Positions 37,653 to 49,905 of a stretch of 64,000 nt of DNA are shown here, one piece after another. Under the pieces are notes generated by a model. That model did no database searches. It saw nothing but the letters and a program-made list of their open reading frames with translations, and was not told the origin of the DNA. This DNA comes from Anisakis pegreffii. Lineage: Eukaryota; Nematoda; Chromadorea; Rhabditida; Anisakidae. The stretch covers positions 124,001 to 188,000 of the forward strand of contig JAPYMA010000408.1 in NCBI GenBank assembly GCA_035041965.1, given 5' to 3'. Positions within the stretch are counted from its first letter, which is position 1, and every line of letters begins with the position of its first letter. The position numbers were made by a program, and so were the translations under genes.

Positions 37653-39282
37653 ATGTCGTCTCATTTCTGTGACACCTATCATAGAAGTGATGCGGTGAAG
37701 CAGAAATGCGCAAACTCTGATGAAGTGACTCTTCAGAGACGACTCTTTAGAGATGTTCAGATAACGCCGACTGTAATGAAACTAAAGTTGGAATTTGTTA
37801 AACTGAGTGGAAGAAATTCTCAAGCGGAAATTCATTTTGACTTTTGTGATAAAGTCTGGTTTGCTGAAGTTACATCATATCTTCTAGTTGCATTTTTTAG
37901 TTGCAATGAATTGGCTAGTCGAGCTCTTCCGCCACTTAATAAAGTCAATTAACTCTTTGGGGAATGCCGTCATAGATTGCTGCAATTGCAATACTCTTCA
38001 TCGATTCTCAGTCATTAAAATTGATTTCACGCACAATCCTCATCGTCTACTGCTTCAGCAAATTAACAGCGAACATACAAGCTTCCTGACTTCGCATCAT
38101 CAATCAAACTCAATGCTTCGCCGAGTAGACTTACACTCACCTCATGCCTTGCAAGATAGATTCCTCAGAGTTTTTTCTCACTGGGAATCTTTCACATTTA
38201 TCTTTTTCACATCTGTTGCATTTCATTTCATGGGCAGCCGTTATGAATCCTAAAAAAGCACCGGATGATGGCTGTGAATCAGATGAGCAATCGAGATGTA
38301 ATTTTTCAAATGCTGATAGCGTTTCTCAAAGGTTTATGAATCGTCTCTTTTGTATGACTCTACTTTTAGTTTCATAATGTTCCATAAAAATAGAAATTCC
38401 AGTTGATCGCGAATGTAGTTTGGACGAGTGATGATCATATAAAAGCTTGTCTAGGCCATGACCCAAACAGGATTGCTTTTAATATTCATTCACTGAAACG
38501 TTTGCTTTGTAATAGGAGAGACTTCCTGAGAAACAATGCCTATCGTTTAATGATTACGACACGAGCAGAAATTTTGGAGTCGTTAATGCACAACAAAAAT
38601 GTATTTGCTGTTGCTTGCTGTTTGTTCATGCTCCTGAATGTAAGGAGCTCACTGCTCATGCTCGTATTTTGCTCTTGAGTTGCTCATCTGCTGCCTATAA
38701 ATTCAAAAGGGAATCTAACGCATCGTATGGTGTTCTTTTGATCGACTCTTAAAAAGCTTTTCCCATCGGCTATCGGATTTCGTGCATCAACTCCAATGGT
38801 TAGTGATCAATCATCACCGATGACTGATTGCTAAATTTGATCTATGTGACGCGTTGTGAAGCGAATCTGTTCATTGTTTGATGCTTCCTGATCCAAAATT
38901 AGACGCAAGAATTGCACTGTTCACTGAAAACAAGCATGTTGGCTTGATGACTTGAAGACAAGTGTGTTGTGTTGAAGTTTGCGCACATGATGGAATTTGT
39001 TTCGTGCAATAATAAATACATGGATTGGTACAACTGGATGGTGGTAAGAAACTAAAATGATGAGCAGTAACTCAATTATCATCAATAATCTGTACTGAAA
39101 TGAGATGGAACAATCGAATTATTTGTGTGCAAATCATTTCTCAGAAGCGCATTCGGTACAATTACGCAGAGTTGATTCCATTTGAAATTCAGTATATGTG
39201 GGGGGCGAATAGCAGCATTACATCGTTTCGCATCCAATCGCAATGCATTTTCGGTGAATTGTGCTGTGTGCTGGCAGTTTAA
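37653..39282 (+). CDS. Orphan exons, unrecognised gene
   Basis: Exon 37653-37853 starts at an ATG (MSSHFCDTYHRSD), contains three Cys residues and a beta-rich stretch (VMKLKLEFVKLSGRN), and can end before GTCTGG. Exon about 38240-38329 reads NPKKAPDDGCESDEQSRC and ends before GTTTAT. Exon 38403-38600 after TTCCAG reads VVWTSDDHIKACLGHDPN and a basic helix, ending before GTATTT. Exon 39145-39282 after TCTCAG reads RIRYNYAELIPFEIQYMWG and ends with TAA. The last two join in phase 0. The 38240 exon does not join the 38403 exon in phase, so the model is incomplete. It may be the same gene as 36183-37160. Confidence 0.42.
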
Positions 39283-42200
39283 ATTTCTTCGCAGCTGGAC
39301 TTGAAAGCAAGACGAAGAAATTGGTAATGCGAAACGAATGCACTTGTCACTGACAGAAAACTTTGTTTACTGAAACTAGATAAACCCAATGAACAAATTA
39401 AGCCGATTGGATTTCCAAGATATTATCCATTTGCTGAAGATTTCTTCGCATTGTTTACATTAGACATGGATTATTGTTGCCTCCTGTTTCGATGAGAAAT
39501 ACGATTGTGGTATCTGATTCCAGTATTCCGATTCCGTTTCAGCACATATGTCTGCGAGGATTTCGCTTTATGTAGTCATGCTAGATAGGAATGAATAGAA
39601 AAATCTGTTAGTTTGTTAGCCTTAAAAATGTTAGTCCTAATTTACAGAGATTTTCCAAGTTTGGCCAAAACTAGATAGTTACATGATATGATGGGCAATG
39701 TTTATGCAATCAATATTTGAGCAATTAAGTTGTCGTCTCATAACATCATAACTCGCATCACATAACATAAGCACATGTCCACTGAATGCTTTTCATCTGC
39801 CATATTCACTTCGAAATGACGTCCGTTCCCGACGGACTCGAGTTGTTTCCGCTGTGAATCAAGCCAAACTGATTTGTGACAGCTCAATCGACATAAACGC
39901 GAAGTTCTTATTATTCTTGTTCGATTCGCCTCTTCAATTCAACTAAACTGATGAATGTTATAAGAAGTCGTCCTAATGAAATTCTGATCGATGTACTGCT
40001 ATCATCCTCAGTTATGAGTCAGTCGACTTTGTATGGATGCAACGGAATTTTTTATCTATCGCAGAAGGCTTCTTCTACTCGAATTCCACTCGCAATACCC
40101 GTTTTTTCTACATTTACTGCACATTCCATTTTATTTCACTCTCCGCGAATCGCATTTCGTCCTCCTTCACCAATCTTCATGTTTTCAATTTTTGCTGCTT
40201 CTTTCATCCACTATGTTTTCTTCACTTTTGTCTGATTTCCTATGGACGTAAGTAGTGTATTGCGGGGAACGCTGAATTCTGGGAACCCCGTCTTCGTTTC
40301 TTACTCCCTGCCTACGACCTTTCTGAAGGCAAACGCTTTTTTGGGATCCTCGACTACAAAATTTCGTCCCTCGACTTTCCCAGTCCCCGATTTTTCCGAA
40401 ATTGTCGGGATCCTCATTCCGCGAACTTCCCCCGAAAAATGATAAAATCAGACAAAAGCATCGGAAACGTGAATTTGCAGCTATTTCAGTAACGATATTT
40501 GCTTTATGTGCTGCTGCAGCCTCAAAAACGAAATGTGTGAATTCCAAGCTCATCTCTTCAAAATGCTGTTGTTATGTTCATATGCATATGGACATTCGGC
40601 CTTTGGACATTTGGCCTAGTGGCATGGTGGTTATATAGGATCTAGGGTTGAGTCGGAGGCCTCTGAGAGCACTGAACAACAGCAGCCGTAAGCGTGCGTC
40701 CGCGAGTTGTTCAAGTCCCTCATCTCTATTTTCGGGTGTTTTCGAGGCGCTTATTTCGTAATCTATCAGCATGTTATGTGTACATTGCCATTTTTGGACT
40801 CGATCGAAGTTAAGCGTTGATCCATGAACTTATCAAGAACAAACAACGCACTCAATTCATCATCACCATCCAGTAAATGACAACTCACTTCAACAATCTC
40901 ACACATTTTCTGTCTTTCTTCACGGCGCATACGCGAAACAGCAATGAAAATAACAGAACGATTGCAGTCTTACAAGAACAAGCATTTTGCTTGGTTGATG
41001 AGCAAAGACCATTGGCAAGATGAATTCCGTGTGATTTCATGTTAATAATCTTACTTTTAATAATATTCTTATCATCATTACTAATAACAGCGTCCTTATT
41101 ATTATTATCATCATCATCTTTATCACTGTGATCACACCACACCTTATAAAATTGTCAAACTGGATATGATCCTTCCATATGACATATTGACTAGTTGTAA
41201 CTGCCTAGCAGAAAAACGGTTGTTGGCATCAACTATGGCTTCTCAAATCAGCAAGATCCAAATCTTGGATGGATAGCACGGTGGAAAACGATGGGTTAGA
41301 GTGGGTAATCCAACAGTCATTCAACTAGGCGTAACCATATGTAATAGTATGAGAAGAAAATTGAAAAATTCAGTCATAGCGTCGGAGAATGCTTCCAACT
41401 TGCTTATAATCCCTTACAACCATCAATCATCATTTTGAGGTGAGATCTGTTGTTGTCACTCAGCACTGCACTCAAAAAAACTCATCTGTGGACTGTGACA
41501 TTCTAAATTCGAATAGGAGTGTCACGATCACGAAATGTATATACCTGTGAGATCGGTTCCCGGAAATAAAACCCTCTCAAGGGATACTCATGTGATCGAC
41601 AGATTCTTTGGTTTTTGCGCTATTTGTGAAGATTGCGTCTTGCCGATTGATGTGCTCCGCAAATGAGATGAGTACATCAGCATGAATGCATGCAATCTTT
41701 GAACACGATTAAAGATGAACGAACAACACCAACTAAATCACCCTCAGGATTTCATAACTCATAAACTGTGGTTAGTCGGATGACTGATGATTGACGTATG
41801 GAAAATTGTACATGTCAGCTGAGAATGATGATTTATATATTATGATTTTTGAGGAATCATTTTTACTTTCTCTAAGTGGGAGGATTGTTTCGCATAAAAA
41901 TGATCGTATCGCAACGGATCAAAATGCGAAATTAATAAACCATTCAAACTACAATGCCCTTGTTCGAAATGATATTCTCATAGTTAGTGAGCATACTCGA
42001 GTTGTTCACCGAAAATAATCCTCCCGGCTAATCAGCACACAGTTGCGTCTTTCATCACACAAAATGAACAGTTATAAATCAACATCACGCAAACAGTGAG
42101 ATGTTTCATATCAACTGAACCGTGCAGCCGAGAGTAAGCACTGGATATCAAGCATCGGAAGTCAATTGTTGAATATCAAAATTTTGAACGAACATCACCT

Positions 42201-42435
42201 TAGACGTATGCATTTTCATTTTGCATAGACCTAGTCAGGAAGAAGGTGAAACTTATCTGTTGCTGCTTACCGGCTTTCAGAACAAAATGTGCATAATTTT
42301 CAACGTTTTTTTTCTCAACTAGTACTGATGATGTTCAGAGATTTGATCTTTTTCACTTTTCAACTTTAAGGATTTTCTTCTGACATTGTGAGCGATTGCA
42401 GCTTTCGCCGATCTATTAAACATTCGTTAGTGAGC
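39283..42435. other. No firm gene; repeat-like segments
   Basis: The block at 40255-40440 is GC-richer than its surroundings, with repeated gggatcct and tcccc words, and may be an unidentified repeat. A 68-residue ATG frame at 41809-42018 reads MSAENDDLYIMIFEESF and is plausible as an exon but unsupported by splice sites. Nothing else is supported. Confidence 0.35.
40600..40680 (+). repeat. Possible tRNA-derived SINE fragment
   Basis: TGGCCTAGTGGCATGG at about 40611 resembles an A box (TGGCNNAGTGG). About 30-40 bp later GGGTTGAGTC loosely resembles a B box (GGTTCGANTC). There is no cloverleaf that I can fold, so this would be a degenerate SINE or a coincidence. Confidence 0.25.
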
Positions 42436-43224
42436 ATGGCTGAAGACGATGCAAAGCCAGATCTAATTGATGACCTCATAAAGCGTTTTCAACTCTTTTT
42501 TTTTTCAAGTGAATGATTGCCATTGTTTCAATTGTGTGCTGTTTACAACGATTTCACCACAACAACCTGGCTTGATATTACACAAGCAGAACTCATCATT
42601 TGCACGTAACCAACCACGAATAAAATCCGCACTCACCGTTCATGTGGCACTGAGTGCTACAATCCATTTCATATCCAACCCAAACTGTTCTGCACCTATC
42701 CACCAATTCTGCTGCATAAGTTGTTTGGCATCACTCATCAAATTCCATCACTCATCAAAACCTACTGTCCAGTCTTATCAGTATCGAAACCTATTGTCTT
42801 ATCTTAACTGTACTTCTGCACCACCATTTGAGATCAATTAGGAACGTTTGTCTTGAATCATTGAACTTGAATGAGGAGATTTGCATCATTGATGCGATTA
42901 CTTTTTTTTTCATACAGCACATTTGACTTTTCATTGATATTTTTGACTTTTGACATAACTTTTCATTTTTCATACATTTGATATTTCTCACATTTCCGCA
43001 TTTCATTAACTCATAATCAATGCGAAGAGATGAATAAAATAATCGCTTTTTATACATTTCCTTCCAATATATTCATTTCTTGTATTGACTGATTCTTGAA
43101 GATTTTCACTTTTATCAATAATATGTGGAAACATTGCGGATGTTTCGTTGCAGTAGAAATCCTCTACAAATTAGTTGATGCAGCCTTCGATGGGAAGCAC
43201 GATAAAAACAACCATTCGTCTTAA
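42436..43224 (+). CDS. Candidate two-exon acidic microprotein (about 39 aa)
   Basis: Exon 42436-42484 opens MAEDDAKPDLIDDLIK and ends at a GTTTTC donor in phase 1. Exon 43154-43224, after GTTGCAG, starts in the matching phase, reads LYKLVDAAFDGKHDKNN and ends with TAA. A longer protein with extra middle exons is possible. The tail LVDAAFDGKHDKN resembles LVNDFSYRKHDNK at the end of the candidate gene at 33587-35166, which hints that the two are paralogous or share a C-terminal motif. No function can be assigned. Confidence 0.4.
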
Positions 43225-43476
43225 AGTAGAGTAAATTAGCGTTTCAGAAACTGAATATTCTCTTCGAGGAGGATGAAAAGCGATTATCTTACTAAGTAAG
43301 TTTTACATTCTCTACCATTGATAGAAAAAAATCACTCATCCTCGTTTATCTGGAATGTGCTCAAAATCAAACGGGATGATGCTTCTTTAAGACATAAGAG
43401 ATCGTTGAGAGAAACGATAACGATTTGTGAATAAAACGGCCTTCCATATAGCCTCAGTTCATATATCTGGATTCAG

Positions 43477-46400
43477 TGTGAAAGATGGCAAAGGCGTGGC
43501 TGTTAGTTATTCAGAACAGTTGAGCGAGATAAGTTTGCAAACGACATCTCGTAATCGGTTGCAGGTGAAACGAAGAAGTCGTCATATGAGCGCTTGATTG
43601 GTGATGTAATGAGATTTGCACTAATGACTTTTTTGGATTCTAAAAGTAATCCGTGGGAGGAACAAGCTATATTCAACGGTGTTTCGTCGAGAATTGTTTA
43701 CGGTTGGTTATAATTGAATTGTTGTTTTATCACTATCATTCATTATATGCTTGTTGCTTCGTCAAAGCAGTTTATTTTCATCATATTTGTTTCTGCAATT
43801 GACATGCGCTCAGAGACCAGTTGAGAACCAATTCTGTTGCAGCCTTTTGCGGGCGGTATTCATTATTGATGAGGATTCCAAATCTGCAAACGACGTTCAT
43901 TTCTTATTTCCGCACTTCACTCAGTCGTTTCTTATTGTCAGTGGCATATGCGGAATTTATTTTTTTGTTTCGCAGTGACACAGTCAGCATAGCAACTTGC
44001 CGTGACTATCAAAGGGAATTGCAGCGGGTAATCACTCGGTGGTTCAGGACACAAACCTGATCCCCTAATCGTGATGAAGATTTCACAGATGCATCATGCT
44101 TTCATCTGTGCTCTTGCCATCATTTCGATTGATCAGTTGAAATTTCACATTGTCTTGCGCCTCGCAGAAAAATAATCACTCTTGATAACGTCGGAACCGT
44201 TTCTCGAAAAACTTATCAACTGAAGTGATTGATGATAGTGGCGCGAGGAAATCATGTAAAGTGCTTAGTTTTCTGTTTCCGTTCAGTCAGCAGATCATCT
44301 AGTGAAGGAATTTTGCTTTTTTTGCACCAGTTCTGAACAGCTGCTTGTCGGTTTTTAATTCTAAGAAAAGATGCCGACGACTTGACTTATAAATGAGTAA
44401 GCAGGGCAGTATTATTCTCCTGATAATGTACCTATTCAGCAAGACTTTTTTTCTCGATAGACAGATGTGAAGTTATCGCGTCACGAAAATTTTCAGTGCG
44501 AAAAAGTTTTAGTCACAACATCAGCATTTCATGTAGTTAGATACAATACAAATAAGAATTTATAATGAGCAATGAGCTGAATTGCGAATCGCATGAGTTG
44601 CGTTACAGATCATTTTGAGGCAGACATTGCCATTTGAACGTATTGAAAGCATCAGTGGCACGTAATGTTGTTTGCTTGATGAAAAACTACTGCAAATGAA
44701 GCAAGAAGTTAGGATGTAAATTAGCCGCATTTTTCTGATTCTCGCCTACTCATTGGATTTATTCGCTCGCACTCATTTGAGTATTGTTATTTGCGCTTTG
44801 CGATTAAATGCAGCAATGCAAATCAATTGTTTACCTAATACTATCAAGAGATTCAATTCGTGTTATGAACAAAAACTTATCGTAGCCAAGTGGATGGATT
44901 CACTTCAAAGCTCAAAATTGTTGTCGTGCTAATCGATAAGCATCTAAAAAATTCAGTAATTCATCGACTATGTACATAGCAACTGAAATTATACCATGAT
45001 AAGTGGTTGAAGTATGTCGTTCATCACGATGTCTAATAATAATTCTGGAACAATTCGTCTGAGTTTTATTCCATCAGCAAATGTCCTTTCATAATTGCTG
45101 ATTCGCTGTTTTCGGCTTTAGTAAAATCTCATATTTGCTGATTTGCACTGGCTTCAGTGAGAAGAGGAGGAATTTGAATGCGCATCTTAATGTATGACTT
45201 TAACGACATCCCAATGACAACTGTAACTACTTCACCGTGCGAAGTTACATCTAGTAGTCTATATCGAGAAAATGTCACGATGTGCTGTTGCTTTATCCTT
45301 GAGGAAAGCAAGAGAATCCTCTATCGTGCCCACTGGAATGGTTCTTATTGAAGCGAGAAGCTTACCAGAATACTTAAAGTTCCATATTGGAAGTAGAAGT
45401 TCATCAGGCCTCCATTACATCTTTTGAAAATGTCTCCCATTGGAGTTGATCATATACATTGATCAGATGCAAATCACAAAAGTGCTCCAATCGGGAATCC
45501 ATCTCCTTTGAAAGGACACTTCTTGATTGCCAATGTCATGTTTACATTGTGAACCGTTTACGAGAAACGATCATCACAAGTAGCTGTTCTGTTAAGTGAA
45601 TACGTCTTCATTGTTAATTAAAAATTTTGTTGCTGACATGAAAGTACACGTCGGTATGAATTTAAAAGCAATTATATCGACACTAGAGCGAATCTTTGAG
45701 AAAAGATGTTTATTCATTCAATTATTCATTCAGTTGCTTCAGTGCTGTCGTTCTCTTGTCTCGAATGAATTTCCTGATTGTGAGCTAACAGTTCACCAAT
45801 AAGCAGTTCCACCGAAAATGATCAGAATGCTCAAGCCTGTCGGCTACTGAACAGACTGATTATTTCCTTGCAAAATTTTGCAATTTCTGACTTGACTATT
45901 GAATAAATAACGAGCAAAGACTGGAGTATCGAGTTCTGATTAGACGTGAGACCTCATTTTGCAATATTATTCTGATTCGATTACTGAGTCTTAGGAAATT
46001 TTACTCATCGTCAGTTGAATTATTGAAAGTCACTTATGCATGATTAAGCAGTGCAGCGTGTAATTTTGCTGATGAGTCAGTCAGTGCGGGTGAATGCATA
46101 CGAATTCATAGATCGGTTTCTATGCGACAATATTTTGATGAATAGAAAACGCATTGCATTCACACTCCAAGTTCGGACTCAATTCACACTTCAAATTCAC
46201 AGTGATGCGTTGCAAATATCAATAGTGTGATTCGTTTCTAATTTCTCATAAATTTTATGAGCATTTGCAGTGGGTAACGCGTGTGATTCATATCCGTGTT
46301 GGAACGATGCATTTTGCATACCACTGAATTTGAGTGTTTCGTCGTTTAAGTGCATATGTGGAAGTGAATACGCTGGTGAGCTATGTCAGTACAAGGTTAG

Positions 46401-49400
46401 TTCATAATCAGCGAAATTTTATCTTGCTTCTTGTCCAACCAACAACCTTCAAGGGATCGGCTAATACAATATGGTCATAATTACTTCATTGTTATGGGAT
46501 CAATACATAAAACTACCAAACGTTACACTATGCGTAGAGTGGATTATTCATTGTTCGAGTGAACTAATAAAGAAGTGTTGTATGGGAATCACTGGTGAAA
46601 ATGATTAGAAAAAGCGGAAATCAGTGTTCAGTTTAAGCTCACTCATTGTTCTCCGCTTTGTGCGTCTAATAGCAATTTCATTTCCGCAACTTCATTTCGC
46701 TTGAGCACACCAAAATTATTCACACACAACATTCACACACATCCGTATTCGTACACACTCGTTGTCATCAAAGTCTCTAAATGTTGATGCTATTGTTGGG
46801 GATTCAACTTCTTCAAAGACAATATCATGCACTAAATGAATTGATCATTCATTAATCTGACAAATATTTATTATCAAGCAACTTTTCGCATTCATTCGAT
46901 AGGATTAGATAAAATGCCACCAAACAATAAACGTTTACAAAAACTCGGTTCTATGACCGTCTCTTCAATAAACTTAAAACATAATCGAGTGATGGTGACC
47001 GTACGTTTCATGCCTGTGAATTTAAGCATACACTTAAGTTATTTTATTTTTTGAACTTGTAAAAGTTGTTCTGAAGTGAAAGAACGAAGAAAAAAATCGA
47101 GTGACAAAAATGTGACAAAAAATAATCTATCCCATGAGACAGGAAACGAAATGCGACCTATAAGCTATTACTTAGTATGTGTTAAGCTAGTGCAATGCAC
47201 ATTCATCGCTGATGCATTCGCCTACAGAGTATTGAGCTGCTTCGTGAGGGATTAAATCCAGTCAACTGAAATCACCCGCATATTTTGTGATTGTTCTCGG
47301 CCTTCCTTCGATTACTATTCTCACTGATCATCCCTCTCATCGTTTATGATCATCGTTCCCTTGATGCATTAGCGATTAAAACACACTCAAATGAATGACA
47401 TTTTACTCAGAAGTTTAGGCTTCGAGCGTTTTCAGTTATCCCTTTTTCAACAGGTAACATTCATGACTTCTCCTTCACTATCCTGTTCAAAATTTCCAAT
47501 CTGCTTCATTCTGCCCTCCTTTCACCCCTTTCGCTTCCTCTCACATTTTACCTTCCTTTCACCACGTGCTTGACTATTGCTCTGACGTAATTCGCTATAT
47601 TTTGCGCACCTGCCCAGTTCACTTATTTCAAGCATAAAAACGGGAAGACAATAAGTAAAAATTGAGCAGATGTGGTTTGTGATGTTTGCCATTCGGAATT
47701 ATTTCAAGATTAATTAATTTCCTGGTGAGATGGTAAATTTTCATGGCAGTTCATACGCTCTAAGCAGTAGGTAATCAACAGATCCACAGATAAGGACAAA
47801 TCAAACGGAAAGGCAATTATTTAGAGATATAGAATCACCGAACATTGCTCACTGCTTCAGAGATAGCAACATTCACTTAATTTCAGGTGAACGACTTTTG
47901 CAAGGGACAGCATTGTGACGAGGGTACAGTATGTACCGTAACAAACGGTTTTGCAGAGTGTGTCTCATACGACTCGCTTGGTACTTTTCATTTCGTTCAT
48001 TGACCGTAACGCTTTTACTTTCTATTTGACTGATTGAGCCCATTGAGTAACTATGCTTTCTTCATACTTTCCCCTTTGAGTCTATCGTTAATCTAGTTCT
48101 CTTCAACAAATGCAGGAATGCAGAGGAAAATTTTAATGCATTGTTTTGAAATTTCTTATTGTTGGTTGCTGTGAGAGTTTTCAAATATTAAGTTTGTTGT
48201 TGACACTGGCCTATAAGACAATCAATGATGGATACATCGTCAAAAAATGAAACAGTCTCAAAATTCAGCGTATTTTTCGTCGTGTGACGAGACGTTCTGC
48301 CTGAATGGCGCTCAGTGCGTTCCAGCGATCAACAATCGTTTCAAGTGTCTCTGTGCAGATGGTTATCAAGGCGTCTACTGCCAGCGTATGATTTTTTGAT
48401 CATTTTTCAGATGCGGTCAAGCCTCCCTTGAGGCACAACAAGCATCTTTTGAGGGCTTCTTTCCAATGAATAGGAAGTAGCGGCAATCTTTAAATCACGC
48501 TGCAGCGATTCGTCACACCATAAAATCATTCTTCCAACCCAATGGCAATGATTCGTGTCTCATACCATACCCTTCTCAATGAACTCCTTAAATAATCTTT
48601 TATGCGAAACGACGTTAAATTTTATTGTTCTACATTCGTGGTCATCCAGTTATGTCTATCAGAATATAGAAACGTAATGGCTCATTATTTTGACATCCCC
48701 AATGACTTCCAAATGCCTACATTAAGTTGTTACATTTGTCACTGCATTTTGCATTTGTGCACCTTTATTTAGGAACTGCAATCGCTCATTTTCTAAAAAT
48801 TTTTGCATTTACCGCAGAACGTGCATGAGTTTGAGCAAGTGAACTTCCTTTCATGTCCCATTCAATAAACGGTATTGTGACTCATTAGCTCGTCCGCTCC
48901 TAGCAGTGCTTTCATTCTTTTTCTTGCTGCTACAATCATAGCATTTATCACCAAGAGTGTTTTCTTGTGCTAATTTCTCATTCATTTCACTCAACAATTA
49001 AAGTCAAATTCTCATTCTATCAAATACACTCTCTAATTGATTATTAGACTGTCGAACAATGTATTCGATTGCTGCATTGTTGATTTCGTATATGCAACAA
49101 ATCGTATATATCCAGTAAATAGTATATGCTATAAGAAAATTGAAGTGAAATGAGACGAAGTGAATGAGAAAAACTCATTAAGAGAACAGTATTCGTAGGT
49201 AATAGCTATGAGAGTGAATAGAACACGTCTGAAAAGAATGCAGATCCATTTAAATCAGTTCAAAGTGAGTGTGTCATAGACAATAGCTTTTCATGCAGGC
49301 ATAACCGATGGCAATAATGAGCAACACAATGGCCTAAGACAGTGATTCTCACAAAGCGTGAAATTACCCGTTTTGGCTAATTTCGAGGTGTTGGGAAAGG

Positions 49401-49905
49401 GTGAGAAATTTTCGGATCGGTTTTCCGTTGGTTCCTGACGTTATACTTAGAAATAGTAAATTCTTATACCAGGATGCGGGGTGGGGGTAACGGTGGCCTA
49501 CCAGATCATCAAAAGGGCGATAAAACACTCGAGTGTGAGAACCACTGCGTTAATAGGTATGTCTGTCTAGGATGGTTGAAAGTTAAAGGTTACTGCTACT
49601 ACAAGTTAATGGAAGCATTTTCGAAGCGTTCTGATTAAATGAAATATGATTTAGTGGACAGCTCAGCGCATATTGCAACATTCTCAATAACAACGACGGT
49701 ATTTCTGTTCGGTCTTGTTCTTCTCATAGTGCTTTCCGTTCTACTCATATGTCATAGCAGCAATATTGGATGTTATCTGCTGATGCCTGGTGAAAGCAAC
49801 TATACGCGATGGGATGATGAGGATGGAGAACCGGATGATGATCGCATTCCCCTCGAGATGATTCGAAGCGGAACTCAGTATGACTTCTCATATAATCTTT
49901 TTTAA
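43477..49905 (+). CDS. Single-pass membrane protein with EGF-like modules
   Basis: The 3' exons are firm: 46271-46395, 47887-47980, 48269-48385 and 49655-49905, with matching phases. The 46271 exon is an EGF-like module with six Cys residues (ACDSYPCWNDAFC, then CICGSEYAGELC). The 47887 exon holds four Cys (CKGQHCDEGTVC and one more). The 48269 exon is a canonical EGF domain (CDETFCLNGAQC, then CLCADGYQGVYC). The last exon encodes a transmembrane helix (TVFLFGLVLLIVLSVLLI) and an acidic cytoplasmic tail (RWDDEDGEPDDD) ending TAA. Poly(A) signals AATAAA follow near 49942 and 50005. Upstream, probable exons are 43477-43557, 43614-43702 (phases agree), 43821 to about 43960 and 43979-44027. A possible exon at about 45175-45335 contains CEVTSSSLYRENVTMCCC. 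The link from these to the EGF exons is inferred. A surface receptor, ligand or adhesion role is likely but unproven. hAT relics fill the last intron. Confidence 0.68.
48895..49339. mobile_element. Internal fragment of the CAGTGGTTCTCA hAT family
   Basis: Homologous to the interior of 35200-36026 in reverse orientation and to 16740-17088 in direct orientation. Shared words include tttctcattcatttcactc and gaatgagaaaaactcat. Neither terminal repeat is present at its edges. Confidence 0.7.
49340..49547. mobile_element. Miniature hAT element (208 bp) with both termini
   Basis: The ends are CAGTGATTCTCAC and GTGTGAGAACCACTG. Each end region matches one end of the 827-bp element (the AAATTACC..GGGTAATTTC side and the CCCTTTTGATGAT side), so this is an internally deleted derivative. 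The flanking 8-mers (gcctaaga and cgttaata) do not match well, so the target duplication is lost or the insertion was rearranged. It abuts an internal fragment of the same family. Confidence 0.72.
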
